A stretch of 64,000 bases of DNA from Poindextera sp036494815. Lineage in GTDB: Bacteria > Pseudomonadota > Alphaproteobacteria > Caulobacterales > Caulobacteraceae. Shown piece by piece: positions 17,205 through 25,064 of this stretch (its first letter is position 1; the number at the start of each line of letters is the position of its first letter). The translations under genes and the position numbers were made by a program. The stretch covers positions 62,001-126,000 of the forward strand of contig DASXNV010000100.1 of NCBI GenBank assembly GCA_036494815.1, in the 5' to 3' direction. The notes under the pieces are model-generated. The model was not told the DNA's origin. It did no database searches and was given only the letters and a program-made list of their open reading frames with translations.

Positions 17205-17561
17205 TCAACGGGCAGATAACCCCCAATGGAACACCTCCGGACGATTCCTCGCGATGGGGCGCAAGTCGAAGCCCGGCCAGATGAACCGGTTGAGTTCATC
17301 CGTGACGATCCAGGATCGTGCATCGTCCAGTCCCAGCCGTCTCTTCACCTTGGTCGGAATTTCGATACCGGCGCCATCCGTGGGCGGCGTGTGCGTGATG
17401 GCGGCGACATAGACCAACCTGTCGCCTTCCTCATCCTGGGTGGCGACGACTATGGCGCAAGGGCGATCCTTGCGCCCTTCGCCGCCGCTGGCGCGTAGCT
17501 CGGAACGCCACAAATAGGCATAGGAAATGACGAGGCCCGGCGCGGGCGTAGGCAGCGCCAA
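17205..17561 (-). CDS. PemK/MazF-like toxin, probably frameshifted at its 3' end
   Basis: Likely the endoribonuclease toxin of a type II toxin-antitoxin pair. The 118-residue frame contains GRKDRPCAIVVA, VAAITHTPP, a VKRRLGLDDARSWIV segment and NRFIWPGFDLRP, in the order found in PemK-like growth inhibitors. At a run of five C (17220-17224, G on the coding strand) the frame ends in LSAR-stop. The neighbouring frame continues as YLPVELFETL and on to VVPRD, ending at 17129. Removing one base from the run joins them into a 143-residue protein with the expected C terminus. So either the gene is inactivated or the base is a sequencing error. The antitoxin gene lies 46 nt upstream. Confidence 0.65.
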   Translation of the reverse strand: MALPTPAPGLVISYAYLWRSELRASGGEGRKDRPCAIVVATQDEEGDRLVYVAAITHTPPTDGAGIEIPTKVKRRLGLDDARSWIVTDELNRFIWPGFDLRPIARNRPEVFHWGLSAR

Positions 17562-17607
17562 GCGATCAAGACTCGTCGGTCAGGCTGTAGCGATGTTCTG
17601 GTGGGAT

Positions 17608-17823
17608 TTAAGCGCCGCCGATGAGCGCCGCCTCCTGATCGGTCAGGTCGGCCGCCGCCAGCGCGTCACGGCGCCCCTGCTTCAGCTCGTGAAAGGTCTG
17701 GGCGGAGACGATATAGACAGTCTCGCGACCATATTTCGTGACCCTCACCGGCTCGCTCAGGGCGCGGTCATGAAAGGCCCCGAAGTTCTTTTGCACCTCG
17801 GACGATGGAGCGGTGATGGCCAT
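17608..17823 (-). CDS. Phd/YefM-family antitoxin
   Basis: A 71-residue antitoxin. The N terminus ITAPSSEVQKNFGAFHDRA is the typical Phd/YefM DNA-binding fold, and VRVTKYGRETVYIVS continues it. The acidic, alanine-rich C terminus would wrap the toxin. A GGAG site precedes the ATG, and an inverted repeat just upstream is a candidate autorepressor site. It is transcribed ahead of the PemK-like toxin gene, the usual order. Pairing of a Phd/YefM antitoxin with a PemK-like toxin is a mixed but known type of combination. Confidence 0.82.
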   Translation of the reverse strand: MAITAPSSEVQKNFGAFHDRALSEPVRVTKYGRETVYIVSAQTFHELKQGRRDALAAADLTDQEAALIGGA

Positions 17824-17835
17824 AGGATAATTCTC

Positions 17836-17855
17836 CGTAAGTTATCCATCTTACG
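17836..17855. promoter_or_regulatory. Candidate operator of the toxin-antitoxin pair
   Basis: Inverted repeat CGTAAG (17836-17841) and CTTACG (17850-17855) with an 8-nt spacer, starting 13 nt upstream of the antitoxin ATG. Phd/YefM antitoxins repress their own promoters by binding such palindromes; the function here is inferred. Confidence 0.45.
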
Positions 17856-17912
17856 TAAAATGAGCTTCTGGCGCAATCGCCTTGGCCTCGGCGACAGCCG
17901 ACACTTCGCCCT

Positions 17913-18677
17913 TCACCCCGCGTCCGGCTGGTCGACGCGGCCGGAGCCTGAGATGTTCACGGTTTCCGACCGCGGGCGGGTCACGAGCCGCACATCGCCG
18001 CTGCCGCTGATGTCGATCACTGCCTCACCCTTGGGATCCAGGGTAGCGTCGCCGGAGCCGGCGATATGGACCCGGGCGTCGCCCAGTTTCAGCCCCGACA
18101 GGTCGGCGTCGCCAGAGCCGCTGATGCGCAGCTCGGCGCGCTTGGCCTGACCCTCCGCCTTGGCCGTCCCCGAGCCCGAGATCTTCAGGGCCAGTTGGTC
18201 GCGGTTATAGCCGGCGATGGTCAGGTCGGCGTCGCCGTCGATGGAAAAGCTGTCCACGTCCGGCGCGGTCAGACTGATCTTCAGCCGACCATCGTCGAAA
18301 TCGATCCCGTCGGCCTCGATCACCCCGTCCTGCACGCTCAGCCGGCTGATCAGCTCCTCGGGCCCGCTGATGGTCAGCTGGATCTTGGGCCCTTGAGTGT
18401 AGGTCACGTCCGCCGGCACGTCGATCACCAGCCTGCGCCCGCCCGGCCAGGTGAACTGGCGCGGCGTCGATGGCGCACCCGGGCGATCTGGGGCGGCGCG
18501 ATCCTGCTCGTCAACGTCCGGGTGGCTCCAGTCGTGGGGATGGCTCCAATCGATGTGATGGACCACACCGCGATCGTCGATGAAGAACGGGCCGCCGGCG
18601 CTGGCGATCACCCCGGCGAAACAGCCGACGGCCAGCACAAAGCTGAAGGCGGCGATGAGGCAAAGGGTGCGGATCAT
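17913..18677 (-). CDS. DUF2807 (GIN-domain, adhesin-head-like) exported protein
   Basis: A 254-residue protein with an N-terminal signal sequence (hydrophobic 5-25) and a beta-solenoid-like C-terminal part. That part has repeated ISGSG motifs (ISGSGTAKAEG, ISGSGDADLSG, IAGSGDATLD, ISGSGDVRLV, ISGSGRVDQ) spaced about 20 residues apart. This is the hallmark of DUF2807. The middle region contains a His/Asp/Trp-rich linker. It is the last gene of a three-gene operon with PadR and DUF1700 genes; its start overlaps the DUF1700 stop by 4 nt. It is expected in the periplasm or on the surface; the biochemical role is unknown. Confidence 0.85.
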   Translation of the reverse strand: MIRTLCLIAAFSFVLAVGCFAGVIASAGGPFFIDDRGVVHHIDWSHPHDWSHPDVDEQDRAAPDRPGAPSTPRQFTWPGGRRLVIDVPADVTYTQGPKIQLTISGPEELISRLSVQDGVIEADGIDFDDGRLKISLTAPDVDSFSIDGDADLTIAGYNRDQLALKISGSGTAKAEGQAKRAELRISGSGDADLSGLKLGDARVHIAGSGDATLDPKGEAVIDISGSGDVRLVTRPRSETVNISGSGRVDQPDAG

Positions 18678-19249
18678 GTTGCGCTCCCCGCGGGATCCAG
18701 AGCCGGCTTGATCAGGCGCATATGCAACCGGCCGTACCAGACCAGAGCGTTGACGAAGCCGATGGTGACCAGGCCAGTCAGCGATCCGATGAAGATGGCC
18801 ACAGCCATGATCCCCAGGCCGCCCATCATGATCGCGGGCGTAGGCAGGCCGTGCACGAACACCGGCCCAGCCACGAACACCGCCGTTCCGGCGATGAAAC
18901 AGCCGAGAGCGGCCATGGCGAAGCCGAACAGGGTCCCGCCCACCGACATCAGGATCGGCAGCAGGATCAGAAGGTCGATGGCGCCCAGACCCAATATGGC
19001 GAAGATGGCGCTCGCGGCCGCCGAAGGATTGCGGGTCGCCTCCCAGTGTTTCACCGAGGCCTCGGCCCTCAGCTCGCGGGCCAGGCGGGCCGGGTCGCCC
19101 AGGGCGGCGGCGATCTCGGCCTCGCTGCGGCCGGCGGCGGCGCCCTCGGTGAAGTGGGCCTCATAGTCGGCGGCGATGTCGTCAGCCACCTGGGGCGGCA
19201 GGCCGCGCAGGCCCTCGCGCAGGCGGGACATGAACACCTGGCGGCTCAT
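18674..19249 (-). CDS. DUF1700/HAAS-domain membrane protein
   Basis: A 191-residue protein. The N-terminal 75 residues form the HAAS (DUF1700) helical domain, including FMSRLREGLRGLPPQVADDIAADYEAHF and ALGDPARLARELRAE. Four membrane helices follow (about 80-180). Its start ATG overlaps the PadR stop codon (ATGA), and its stop overlaps the DUF2807 start. In this type of operon a PadR repressor controls a DUF1700 membrane protein and a DUF2807 protein, thought to respond to envelope conditions. The exact signal is not known. Confidence 0.87.
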   Translation of the reverse strand: MSRQVFMSRLREGLRGLPPQVADDIAADYEAHFTEGAAAGRSEAEIAAALGDPARLARELRAEASVKHWEATRNPSAAASAIFAILGLGAIDLLILLPILMSVGGTLFGFAMAALGCFIAGTAVFVAGPVFVHGLPTPAIMMGGLGIMAVAIFIGSLTGLVTIGFVNALVWYGRLHMRLIKPALDPAGSAT

Positions 19250-19572
19250 GGTGCGGCTCCCAGGATCTCGTCGACCGCGGCCGAAAAGGCGGTCCATTCC
19301 GCCTTCTGCGCCGTAAAGCTCGACTGGCCGGCGGTGGTCAGCCGATAGTATTTACGCGGCGGCCCGGCCGAGCTTTCCACCAGATAGGTGTCCACCAGCC
19401 CGTCGGCCTGCATGCGCCGCATCAGCGGATAGATCGTGCCCTCGCCCATATCGATCCCCTTGGCGAGCCGGCTGGCGATGTCATAGGCATAGGCGTCGGC
19501 TTGGGAGAGCAGGGCGAGCACGCATAGCTCGAGCACCCCCTTCTTCAGCTGAACCTGCACCGCTTCGACCAC
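19246..19572 (-). CDS. PadR family transcriptional regulator
   Basis: A 108-residue winged-helix repressor. The PadR pattern is clear: KKGVLELCVLALLSQADAYAYDIASRL, then GTIYPLMRRMQADGLVDTYLVES and the wing RKYYRLTTAG. It lacks the long C-terminal Vir_act_alpha_C domain, so it is a short subfamily-2 member. It heads the operon with DUF1700 and DUF2807 genes and probably represses it. A 25-bp palindrome lies 38 nt upstream of its start. It ends by overlapping the DUF1700 start codon. Confidence 0.92.
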   Translation of the reverse strand: MVEAVQVQLKKGVLELCVLALLSQADAYAYDIASRLAKGIDMGEGTIYPLMRRMQADGLVDTYLVESSAGPPRKYYRLTTAGQSSFTAQKAEWTAFSAAVDEILGAAP

Positions 19573-19609
19573 CGGACGGCCTCCTTTCGACGCGGTAGGG
19601 TGTATCGCC

Positions 19610-19634
19610 AGCTACCTTGCCGCGCAAGGTAGCT
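19610..19634. promoter_or_regulatory. Palindromic candidate PadR operator
   Basis: Perfect 10-nt arms AGCTACCTTG and CAAGGTAGCT around CCGCG. It is 38 nt upstream of the PadR gene. A second, shorter inverted repeat, ATGAAC-AATA-GTTCAT, follows at 19639-19654. PadR dimers bind palindromes of about this size near their own promoters; binding here is inferred. Confidence 0.6.
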
Positions 19635-19751
19635 TGTTATGAACAATAGTTCATGATGGATGCGGCGCCGTTCGGCGAACCCACTTGACAATAGGCGCCA
19701 AGGGCTCACGATCACGAAACCGTGATCTCCTGTTCCCGAGAGGAACTCCAG

Positions 19752-20198
19752 ATGAATCCCAGGTTCGTCGCCGTTATCGCATTGGCTGGTCTGACCCTCG
19801 GGGGCTGCAAGCGACTATCCGACTCCGCGGCGGAACTCGGCGATCATCACGGCCGCTATTCAAGCGTCGGCATCTATGGCCCCAGCCGACAGTGGACCAA
19901 GCTGGCCGTTGTGCAACAGGCCAAGGACCCCCAGACGGCCCAGCTGATCGACGACCAAGTCATCATCGTCGTTCAGAACAGCGCCACCGGCGAAGTGCGC
20001 GCCTGCGGCGACCTGACCGGCTATTGCATTGGCATGAACCCGTGGAAAACAGCCCTGGTCTCCGCCCAGATCGCACCCCTGAAGCTGACCGAACACAGAC
20101 CCCCGGACGAACCCGACGCCACCGTTGCGATCACCGCCAAAGGCTCAGATTCCGAGGCGGCGAAGGAAAAGGACGATAAGGCGTCCTCCTCTCAATAA
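19752..20198 (+). CDS. Small predicted lipoprotein, unknown function
   Basis: A 148-residue protein starting at an ATG with AGAGGAA upstream. Residues 1-19 form a lipoprotein signal ending in LGGC, so Cys19 is the likely lipidated residue; the next residue, Lys, is not Asp, which favours outer-membrane sorting. The mature part contains two cysteines (in ACGDLTGYC) that could form a disulfide. It ends in a charged tail rich in Lys, Asp and Ser. I do not recognise a family. It is divergent from the PadR operon and precedes the MFS gene by 232 nt. Confidence 0.7.
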   Translation: MNPRFVAVIALAGLTLGGCKRLSDSAAELGDHHGRYSSVGIYGPSRQWTKLAVVQQAKDPQTAQLIDDQVIIVVQNSATGEVRACGDLTGYCIGMNPWKTALVSAQIAPLKLTEHRPPDEPDATVAITAKGSDSEAAKEKDDKASSSQ

Positions 20199-20264
20199 GG
20201 ACCTTGCCTCGACCGGTCGCCACGGGCGAAGCCGAGTGCGGTCACGACTCAAGCAGACATCCTC

Positions 20265-20292
20265 TAGTTGGGCTCTGGTAGTTGGGCTCTGG
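20265..20292 (+). repeat. 14-nt tandem duplication
   Basis: TAGTTGGGCTCTGG occurs twice with no spacer in the noncoding gap between the lipoprotein and MFS genes. It looks like a recent slippage duplication; no function suggested. Confidence 0.7.
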
Positions 20293-20430
20293 GCGCTCCG
20301 GTCAAAGCCGGTCAGGCTGCTTGAACCTCAGGCCTTGCCTCCCAGCGCGACCAACATTGACGCCGTTCGACGATCCGTGCGCCAATGATCGCAACAACAG
20401 CGCTCAGTTGAGCGACTCGGGGAGTCATCG

Positions 20431-21666
20431 ATGGCGGCGACACGACCGTTACCGCCGGCTTGGCTGATGGGGTTCGGGTTCCTGCCCCTGGGCCTGAACG
20501 GGGCGATCTTGCTGATCACCGTTCCGCAGCTCCTGGCCGCCAATCATGTTCCCGAGCCGCAGATCGCCTCCATCACGGCGATTGGGCTCTTCCCCAGCTT
20601 TGGATGTTTCCTTCTGGGGCCTCTGCTCGACTGGCGCTACAGCCGCAAAGCCTATTCCATCAGCCTGACCATCTTGGGCGCGCTGTGCGCCTTTGGCGCC
20701 CTGATCTCCATCAACAATCTTCCCTTGCTGACGGCCCTGCTGTTCATGGCCAACCTTGCCATATCCATGGTGGTGGCGGCCGTCGGGGGATGGTTCGGCA
20801 ACCTCACCGAGACCAGCCAGAAGGGCGCGCTGGGCGCCTGGCTCAATGTCGCCAACGGCGTTGGTTTCGGCGTGGCGGCCGCCGTCGCCATCGGCCTGCT
20901 GAGGGGGCTGCCCTATGGTCTGGGGGCGGGAATTCTCAGCGGCCTCATCCTGCTCGCCCTGCCGCTCTATTGGATCGTGCCCTGTCCGCCGGCGGACAGC
21001 CGCCTGGCCAGCGAGAGCATTCGCGATTTCACCCGGGACGTTCTGGCCCTGCTCAAGCGGCCTTCGGTCTTGTGGACCCTGCTGCTGTTTCTGCTGCCTG
21101 CCGCGTCCTTCGCCCTGACCAACACCCTGGGCGGCATGGGCCACGACTTCCACACCTCGGAATCCCTCGTCGGGCTTCTGGGCGGCGCCGGAGCGTCCGG
21201 GGCGGGGGTCGTGGGCAGCCTGCTTATCCCCAGGATCGAGAAGTTCGTCGCGCCGAGGCCGCTCTACCTCTCAGTCGGAATCGTCGGCGCCCTGTTTACG
21301 CTGGGGCTGGTGGCGCTGCCGCACAACCCGGCCACCTTTGGCGCCGCCATGCTGGCCGAGAACTTTTTCCAGGGCGCGGCCTTCTCGGTCCAAAACGTCA
21401 TCATCCTGCGAACCATCGGCCATAACAATCCGCTCGCCGCCACCCAGTTTGGGCTGCTGACAGCCGCCGTCAGCCTGCCGCTTGACTATATGCAGGTCGT
21501 CGACGGCAACGCCTACGCCCTGTTCGGCGGCGTCAATGGCAGCTACCTCGCCGACGCCCTGGTCAGCGGGGTCTTCTGCCTGATTCTGGGCCTGGTGATC
21601 TGGCTCTTCCGCGCCAGAATCGCCCGGACGGACAGCCTGGCTGAAGGCGTCGCCGAACCCGTCTAG
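20431..21666 (+). CDS. MFS transporter, AmpG/PAT-like
   Basis: A 411-residue inner-membrane permease with 12 predicted helices. The N-terminal PLGLNGAILLITVPQLLAAN and the LLDWRYSRKAYS loop between helices 2 and 3 resemble the peptide-acetyl-CoA/AmpG branch of the major facilitator superfamily. That loop is the family's D-R-x-x-R-type turn. GGGAG lies upstream of the ATG. It stands alone: the lipoprotein gene is upstream, and a large palindrome begins at the last base of its stop codon. Substrate not predictable; muropeptide or acyl-CoA-type cargo is only a family-level suggestion. Confidence 0.8.
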   Translation: MAATRPLPPAWLMGFGFLPLGLNGAILLITVPQLLAANHVPEPQIASITAIGLFPSFGCFLLGPLLDWRYSRKAYSISLTILGALCAFGALISINNLPLLTALLFMANLAISMVVAAVGGWFGNLTETSQKGALGAWLNVANGVGFGVAAAVAIGLLRGLPYGLGAGILSGLILLALPLYWIVPCPPADSRLASESIRDFTRDVLALLKRPSVLWTLLLFLLPAASFALTNTLGGMGHDFHTSESLVGLLGGAGASGAGVVGSLLIPRIEKFVAPRPLYLSVGIVGALFTLGLVALPHNPATFGAAMLAENFFQGAAFSVQNVIILRTIGHNNPLAATQFGLLTAAVSLPLDYMQVVDGNAYALFGGVNGSYLADALVSGVFCLILGLVIWLFRARIARTDSLAEGVAEPV

Positions 21667-21713
21667 ATCACGATGATTTTGGATCGAATCGATCCAAAAT
21701 CATAAACGTGATC
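21666..21713. repeat. Large palindrome abutting the MFS gene stop, possible bidirectional terminator
   Basis: GATCACG (21666-21672) and ATGATTTTGGATCGA (21673-21687) pair with TCGATCCAAAATCAT (21689-21703) and CGTGATC (21707-21713). There is a one-base loop and a three-base bulge, giving 22 paired bases in total. It could act as a factor-independent terminator or be a dispersed palindromic element. It is immediately followed by the second repeat. Confidence 0.65.
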
Positions 21714-21727
21714 GATTCTATAAGCTT

Positions 21728-21778
21728 AGAGCGGGTTGTGGGCGGAAAACCGCTTCGCACTTTTCCTCAACCCGCTCT
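21728..21778. repeat. Palindromic intergenic repeat, second copy
   Basis: Outer arms AGAGCGGGTTG (21728-21738) and CAACCCGCTCT (21768-21778) enclose a core containing GCGGAAAACCGC. The core is the reverse complement of the copy at 14362-14391. It lies between the MFS gene and the convergent SDR gene, so it may also stop transcription. Confidence 0.75.
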
Positions 21779-21799
21779 AGGGTGGAGAGGTTCGTTCGG

Positions 21800-22528
21800 T
21801 CAGACGACGGATCCGCCGCCGTCCACCCTCAGCACCTGGCCGGTCGTGTAGCCCCCGCGCATCAGATAGAGGTAGGCCTCGGCGGCTTCGGCGGGGTCGG
21901 CGCTGCGCGGCAGCGGCAGCCGGGCGGTGAGATTCTGTAGCATCGCCTCGGGCATCTGTTTCGTCCGCTCGGTCAGCACGAGACCCAGGCAGACCGCGTT
22001 GACGCGTATGGGCGCCAGATCGACCGCAAGGCCCAAGGTGAGATGCTCCACCGCGCCCACCACCGCCGTCGTGACCGGAGCGCCTTTCATGGGCCGGTGC
22101 GCCAGCATACCGCCGGTCAGAGTGAATGAGCCGCCCTCGGCGATGGTCCGGCAGCCGTACTTGGCCACAGTCAACGCCCCCCAGAACCGCACGGCGAAGC
22201 CGGCCTGCGCCGTGGCCAGATCCAGGTCGCGCGTGGGCGCAAACATGCTCCCGCCCCAGTCCCCCGCCGTGAACGCCAAGTGATCGAACGGGCCGAGCGT
22301 CTCGAAGAAGCCGGCGACACTGGCCTCGTCGCTGACGTCGACCACAAACCCGGTCGCGCCCCCGCCGAGCCGCTTCACCGCCGCCTGGACATTGGCCTCG
22401 TGGCTGGAGGCGATGACCACCCGGGCGCCGTCCTCCTGCGCGGCCGCGGCCACGGCGAAACCGACACCCGAGGCGCCGCCGATGACCACTACGCATTTCC
22501 CACTAAGTGACTTCGACGACGCTTCCAA
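21800..22528 (-). CDS. SDR-fold protein lacking the YxxxK catalytic pair
   Basis: A 242-residue short-chain dehydrogenase-like protein. The cofactor loop GGASGVGFAVA (about 19-29) and the NAxxLG-type segment VNAVCLGLVLTERT are present. At the usual active-site Tyr-x-x-x-Lys position the sequence reads Thr-Thr-Ala-Val-Val, before the recognisable VEHLTLGLAVDLAPIRVN helix. So both Tyr and Lys are missing and normal SDR chemistry is doubtful. Translation appears to start at a TTG (22528) preceded by GGGGGAGAG, since no in-frame ATG is available. It is a standalone gene; function unknown, possibly a binding or regulatory SDR. Confidence 0.78.
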   Translation of the reverse strand: MEASSKSLSGKCVVVIGGASGVGFAVAAAAQEDGARVVIASSHEANVQAAVKRLGGGATGFVVDVSDEASVAGFFETLGPFDHLAFTAGDWGGSMFAPTRDLDLATAQAGFAVRFWGALTVAKYGCRTIAEGGSFTLTGGMLAHRPMKGAPVTTAVVGAVEHLTLGLAVDLAPIRVNAVCLGLVLTERTKQMPEAMLQNLTARLPLPRSADPAEAAEAYLYLMRGGYTTGQVLRVDGGGSVV

Positions 22529-22669
22529 GGCGCTCTCCCCCTATCTTGTTCGGGCTGCACGCTTCGCAGTCTTACGTGCGGACTATCCTGCATGGCTCAG
22601 AGCGGGAAAAGCCTTGAGGTTATAGGGGCATGAAAACTAACACCCTGAAAGCCGCGGCGTCGACGGCGC

Positions 22670-22699
22670 AAAAAAGGCGCGGACCCTTCGGCCCGCGCC
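22670..22699 (-). terminator. Rho-independent terminator of the thiolase gene
   Basis: On the minus strand GGCGCGG (22699-22693) and CCGCGCC (22682-22676) form a stem with a 10-nt loop, immediately followed by six T (22675-22670). It lies 28 nt past the thiolase stop codon. Confidence 0.85.
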
Positions 22700-22726
22700 G
22701 CTCTCAAATCAGCCGGTAAGATGTTC

Positions 22727-23899
22727 TTACAGCCGCTCGACGATGGTCACATTGGCCAGGCCGCCGCCTTCGCACATGGTCTGCAGGCCATAGCGCTTGC
22801 CCCGGTTCTTCAGGGCGTAGATCAGGGTCGACATCAGCTTGGTGCCCGAGCCGCCAAGGGGGTGGCCCAGGGCGATGGCGCCGCCATTGACGTTCAGGCG
22901 GTCCGGATCGGCGCCGGTGACTTGCAGCCAGGCCTTGGGCACCGAAGCGAAGGCTTCGTTGACTTCGAACAGGTCGATGTCGTCGATGCTCATGCCGGCT
23001 TTTTTCAAGGCGCGTAGGGTGGCGGGGATGGGAGCTTCCAGCATGATCACCGGGTCGCCGCCGATCACGGTCATGTGGTGGATGCGGGCCAGGGGCTCGA
23101 CGCCCAGGGTCTTTAGGCCAGCCTCATTGACCACCATCACGCCCGAGGCGCCGTCGCAGATCTGGCTGGAGGTGGCGGCGGTCAGGGCGCCGCCTTCCTG
23201 CAGCAGTTTCACGCCGCGCACGCCGTCCAGGCTGACGTCATAGCGGATGCCTTCGTCGGCGGTGTGCAGCTCGGTCTTGCCATCGGCCGTGGTGATCTCG
23301 ATGGCGACGATCTCATCCTTGAATGCGCCGCCTTGCGTGGCGGCGATGGCGCGCTGCTGGCTGGTGAAGCCGAATTGATCCAGGTCGTCCTTGGACAGGC
23401 CGTACTTCTTGGCGATCATCTCGGCGCCGACGAACTGGCTGAACTGGATGTTGGGATAGCGCTCCTCCATCCGCGGGCTCTTGGAATGGCCCATGCCGGC
23501 CTTGAACGGCAGGATCGCCGGGGTGCCCATGGGCACGCGGCTCATGCTTTCGACGCCGGAGGCGATGACGATGTCCATCGCCCCCGACATCACCGCTTGG
23601 GCGGCGAAGTGCAGGGCCTGTTGCGAGGAGCCGCACTGGCGGTCCACCGAGGTGGCCGGCACGCTTTCGGGCAGCTTGGAAGCGAGAACGGCGTTGCGGG
23701 CGATATTGGTAGACTGTTCGCCGGCCTGGCCGACGCAGCCCATGATCACGTCTTCCACAAGGGCCGGGTCGGCGCCGGTGCGGTCGATCAGGCTGTCCAG
23801 AACCGAACCGGCCAGATCCGCGGGGTGCCAGCCGGAAAGCCGACCGCCCTTGCGACCGCCGGCGGTGCGCGCCGCCGCGACGATATAAGCTTCGCCCAT
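22727..23899 (-). CDS. Acetyl-CoA C-acyltransferase (thiolase)
   Basis: A 390-residue thiolase that cleaves 3-ketoacyl-CoA or condenses acyl-CoAs. The catalytic residues are nucleophile Cys89 in DRQCGSS, His346 in NGGAIALGHPLGGSG and Cys376 in MCEGGG. The internal insertion SPRMEERYPNIQFSQFVGAE resembles the steroid/lipid-type thiolases (FadA5-like subgroup) more than the acetoacetyl-CoA type. The ATG at 23899 has GGAGAA upstream; the longer open frame to 24013 is not supported. It is monocistronic with its own terminator and divergent from rlmJ. Confidence 0.92.
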   Translation of the reverse strand: MGEAYIVAAARTAGGRKGGRLSGWHPADLAGSVLDSLIDRTGADPALVEDVIMGCVGQAGEQSTNIARNAVLASKLPESVPATSVDRQCGSSQQALHFAAQAVMSGAMDIVIASGVESMSRVPMGTPAILPFKAGMGHSKSPRMEERYPNIQFSQFVGAEMIAKKYGLSKDDLDQFGFTSQQRAIAATQGGAFKDEIVAIEITTADGKTELHTADEGIRYDVSLDGVRGVKLLQEGGALTAATSSQICDGASGVMVVNEAGLKTLGVEPLARIHHMTVIGGDPVIMLEAPIPATLRALKKAGMSIDDIDLFEVNEAFASVPKAWLQVTGADPDRLNVNGGAIALGHPLGGSGTKLMSTLIYALKNRGKRYGLQTMCEGGGLANVTIVERL

Positions 23900-24121
23900 T
23901 GAAATTCTCCAGAGGTTATCGCTGATGACTTGACCGATCAGATCGCCCTTCACGCCCGGGATGGCAAGGCCCTTTCCCCACGCGTCAAGCGACGGATGCG
24001 TCAACCCCTTCAAGACGTTGCGGAAGGGGTGGAAGTTTTTTCACGACCTCCGGCGACCAGCGGCCCTTGCAGCGCCTGTCGCTCGGACCGATACCCATCC
24101 CATGACCTCAGAGCTGCGCGC

Positions 24122-24946
24122 GTGAACTACCGCCACCATTTCCATGCCGGCAACTTCGCCGATTTGGTCAAGCACGCCGGCCTGCTGGCCCTGCTGGAGG
24201 CGCTGAAGCGCGCGCCCGGCCCCCTGACCGTGATCGACACCCATGCCGGCGCCGGCCTCTATGACCTGCGCGGCGAGATGGCGGTGAAGTCAGGCGAGGC
24301 GGCGGCGGGGGTCGTGCGGCTGATGGAGGACAAGGTCGCTCCGGCGGTGTTCGAGCCCCTGAAAGCGGCGGTGCGGCGGGCCAATCCCGCTGGTGGCCTG
24401 CGCTTCTATCCCGGCTCGCCGGCCCTGACCGTGGGCGCCCTGGGCCCCAAGGATCGGCTGGTCGCCTGCGAGCTGCGCGACGAGGACGCCCGCACCTTGC
24501 GGCTCAATCTGAAAGCCGGGCAGGGGGTGGAGATCGTCGTCGCCGACGGCTACGCCACGGCAGTGGCGAAGGCCCCGGCCAAGGGTTCGGCCCTGGTGCT
24601 GATCGACCCGCCGTTCGAGCGGGCCGACGACTATGTCCAGATCCAGCGCTGCGTGGCCGCCCTGCTGCGGCGTAATCGGCAGATCCCGGTGATGGTCTGG
24701 CTGCCGCTGAAGGATCTGGAGACCTTTGACGGCCTTCTGCGCGGCTTGGAGGATCTCGACCCGCCGCCCGTGCTGGTGGCCGAGGCGCGGCTGCGGCCCC
24801 TGACCGATCCCATGAAGATGAACGGCTGCGCCCTGTTGCTGCTGAACGCGCCGGACGGTCTGGAAGAGGTCTTGCGCGCGGCCTGTGGCTGGGTGGTCAG
24901 CGCTCTCGGCGAGCCGGGCGGCGAAGCCCGAGTCTGGCGTTTGTGA
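24122..24946 (+). CDS. rlmJ: 23S rRNA (adenine(2030)-N(6))-methyltransferase RlmJ
   Basis: Methylates A2030 of 23S rRNA using S-adenosylmethionine. It has 274 residues, close to the E. coli 280. The N-terminal NYRHHFHAGNFADLVKHAGL is a family signature. IDTHAGAGLYDL (38-49) is the SAM-binding motif, and the catalytic DPPF is at 162-165. The start is the GTG at 24122, where the family N terminus begins; the upstream open frame is not conserved-looking. Divergent from the thiolase gene. Confidence 0.93.
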   Translation: MNYRHHFHAGNFADLVKHAGLLALLEALKRAPGPLTVIDTHAGAGLYDLRGEMAVKSGEAAAGVVRLMEDKVAPAVFEPLKAAVRRANPAGGLRFYPGSPALTVGALGPKDRLVACELRDEDARTLRLNLKAGQGVEIVVADGYATAVAKAPAKGSALVLIDPPFERADDYVQIQRCVAALLRRNRQIPVMVWLPLKDLETFDGLLRGLEDLDPPPVLVAEARLRPLTDPMKMNGCALLLLNAPDGLEEVLRAACGWVVSALGEPGGEARVWRL

Positions 24947-25064
24947 GGCGTTTTCGCCTTCCGCTGCGGAAAGTCGCTGATCGCGCGATTTTGCGAGTGC
25001 GAGCGGTTGAGGTTGTGTTATGCTGCGCTGCACAATTCTTCAGCGCGGTGCAGCAGGAGTGCGT

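Noticed and set aside
14362..21778. Inverted repeats as ends of a transposon
   Set aside because: No transposase, no target duplication visible, and one copy has decayed arms; a dispersed palindromic element is more likely.
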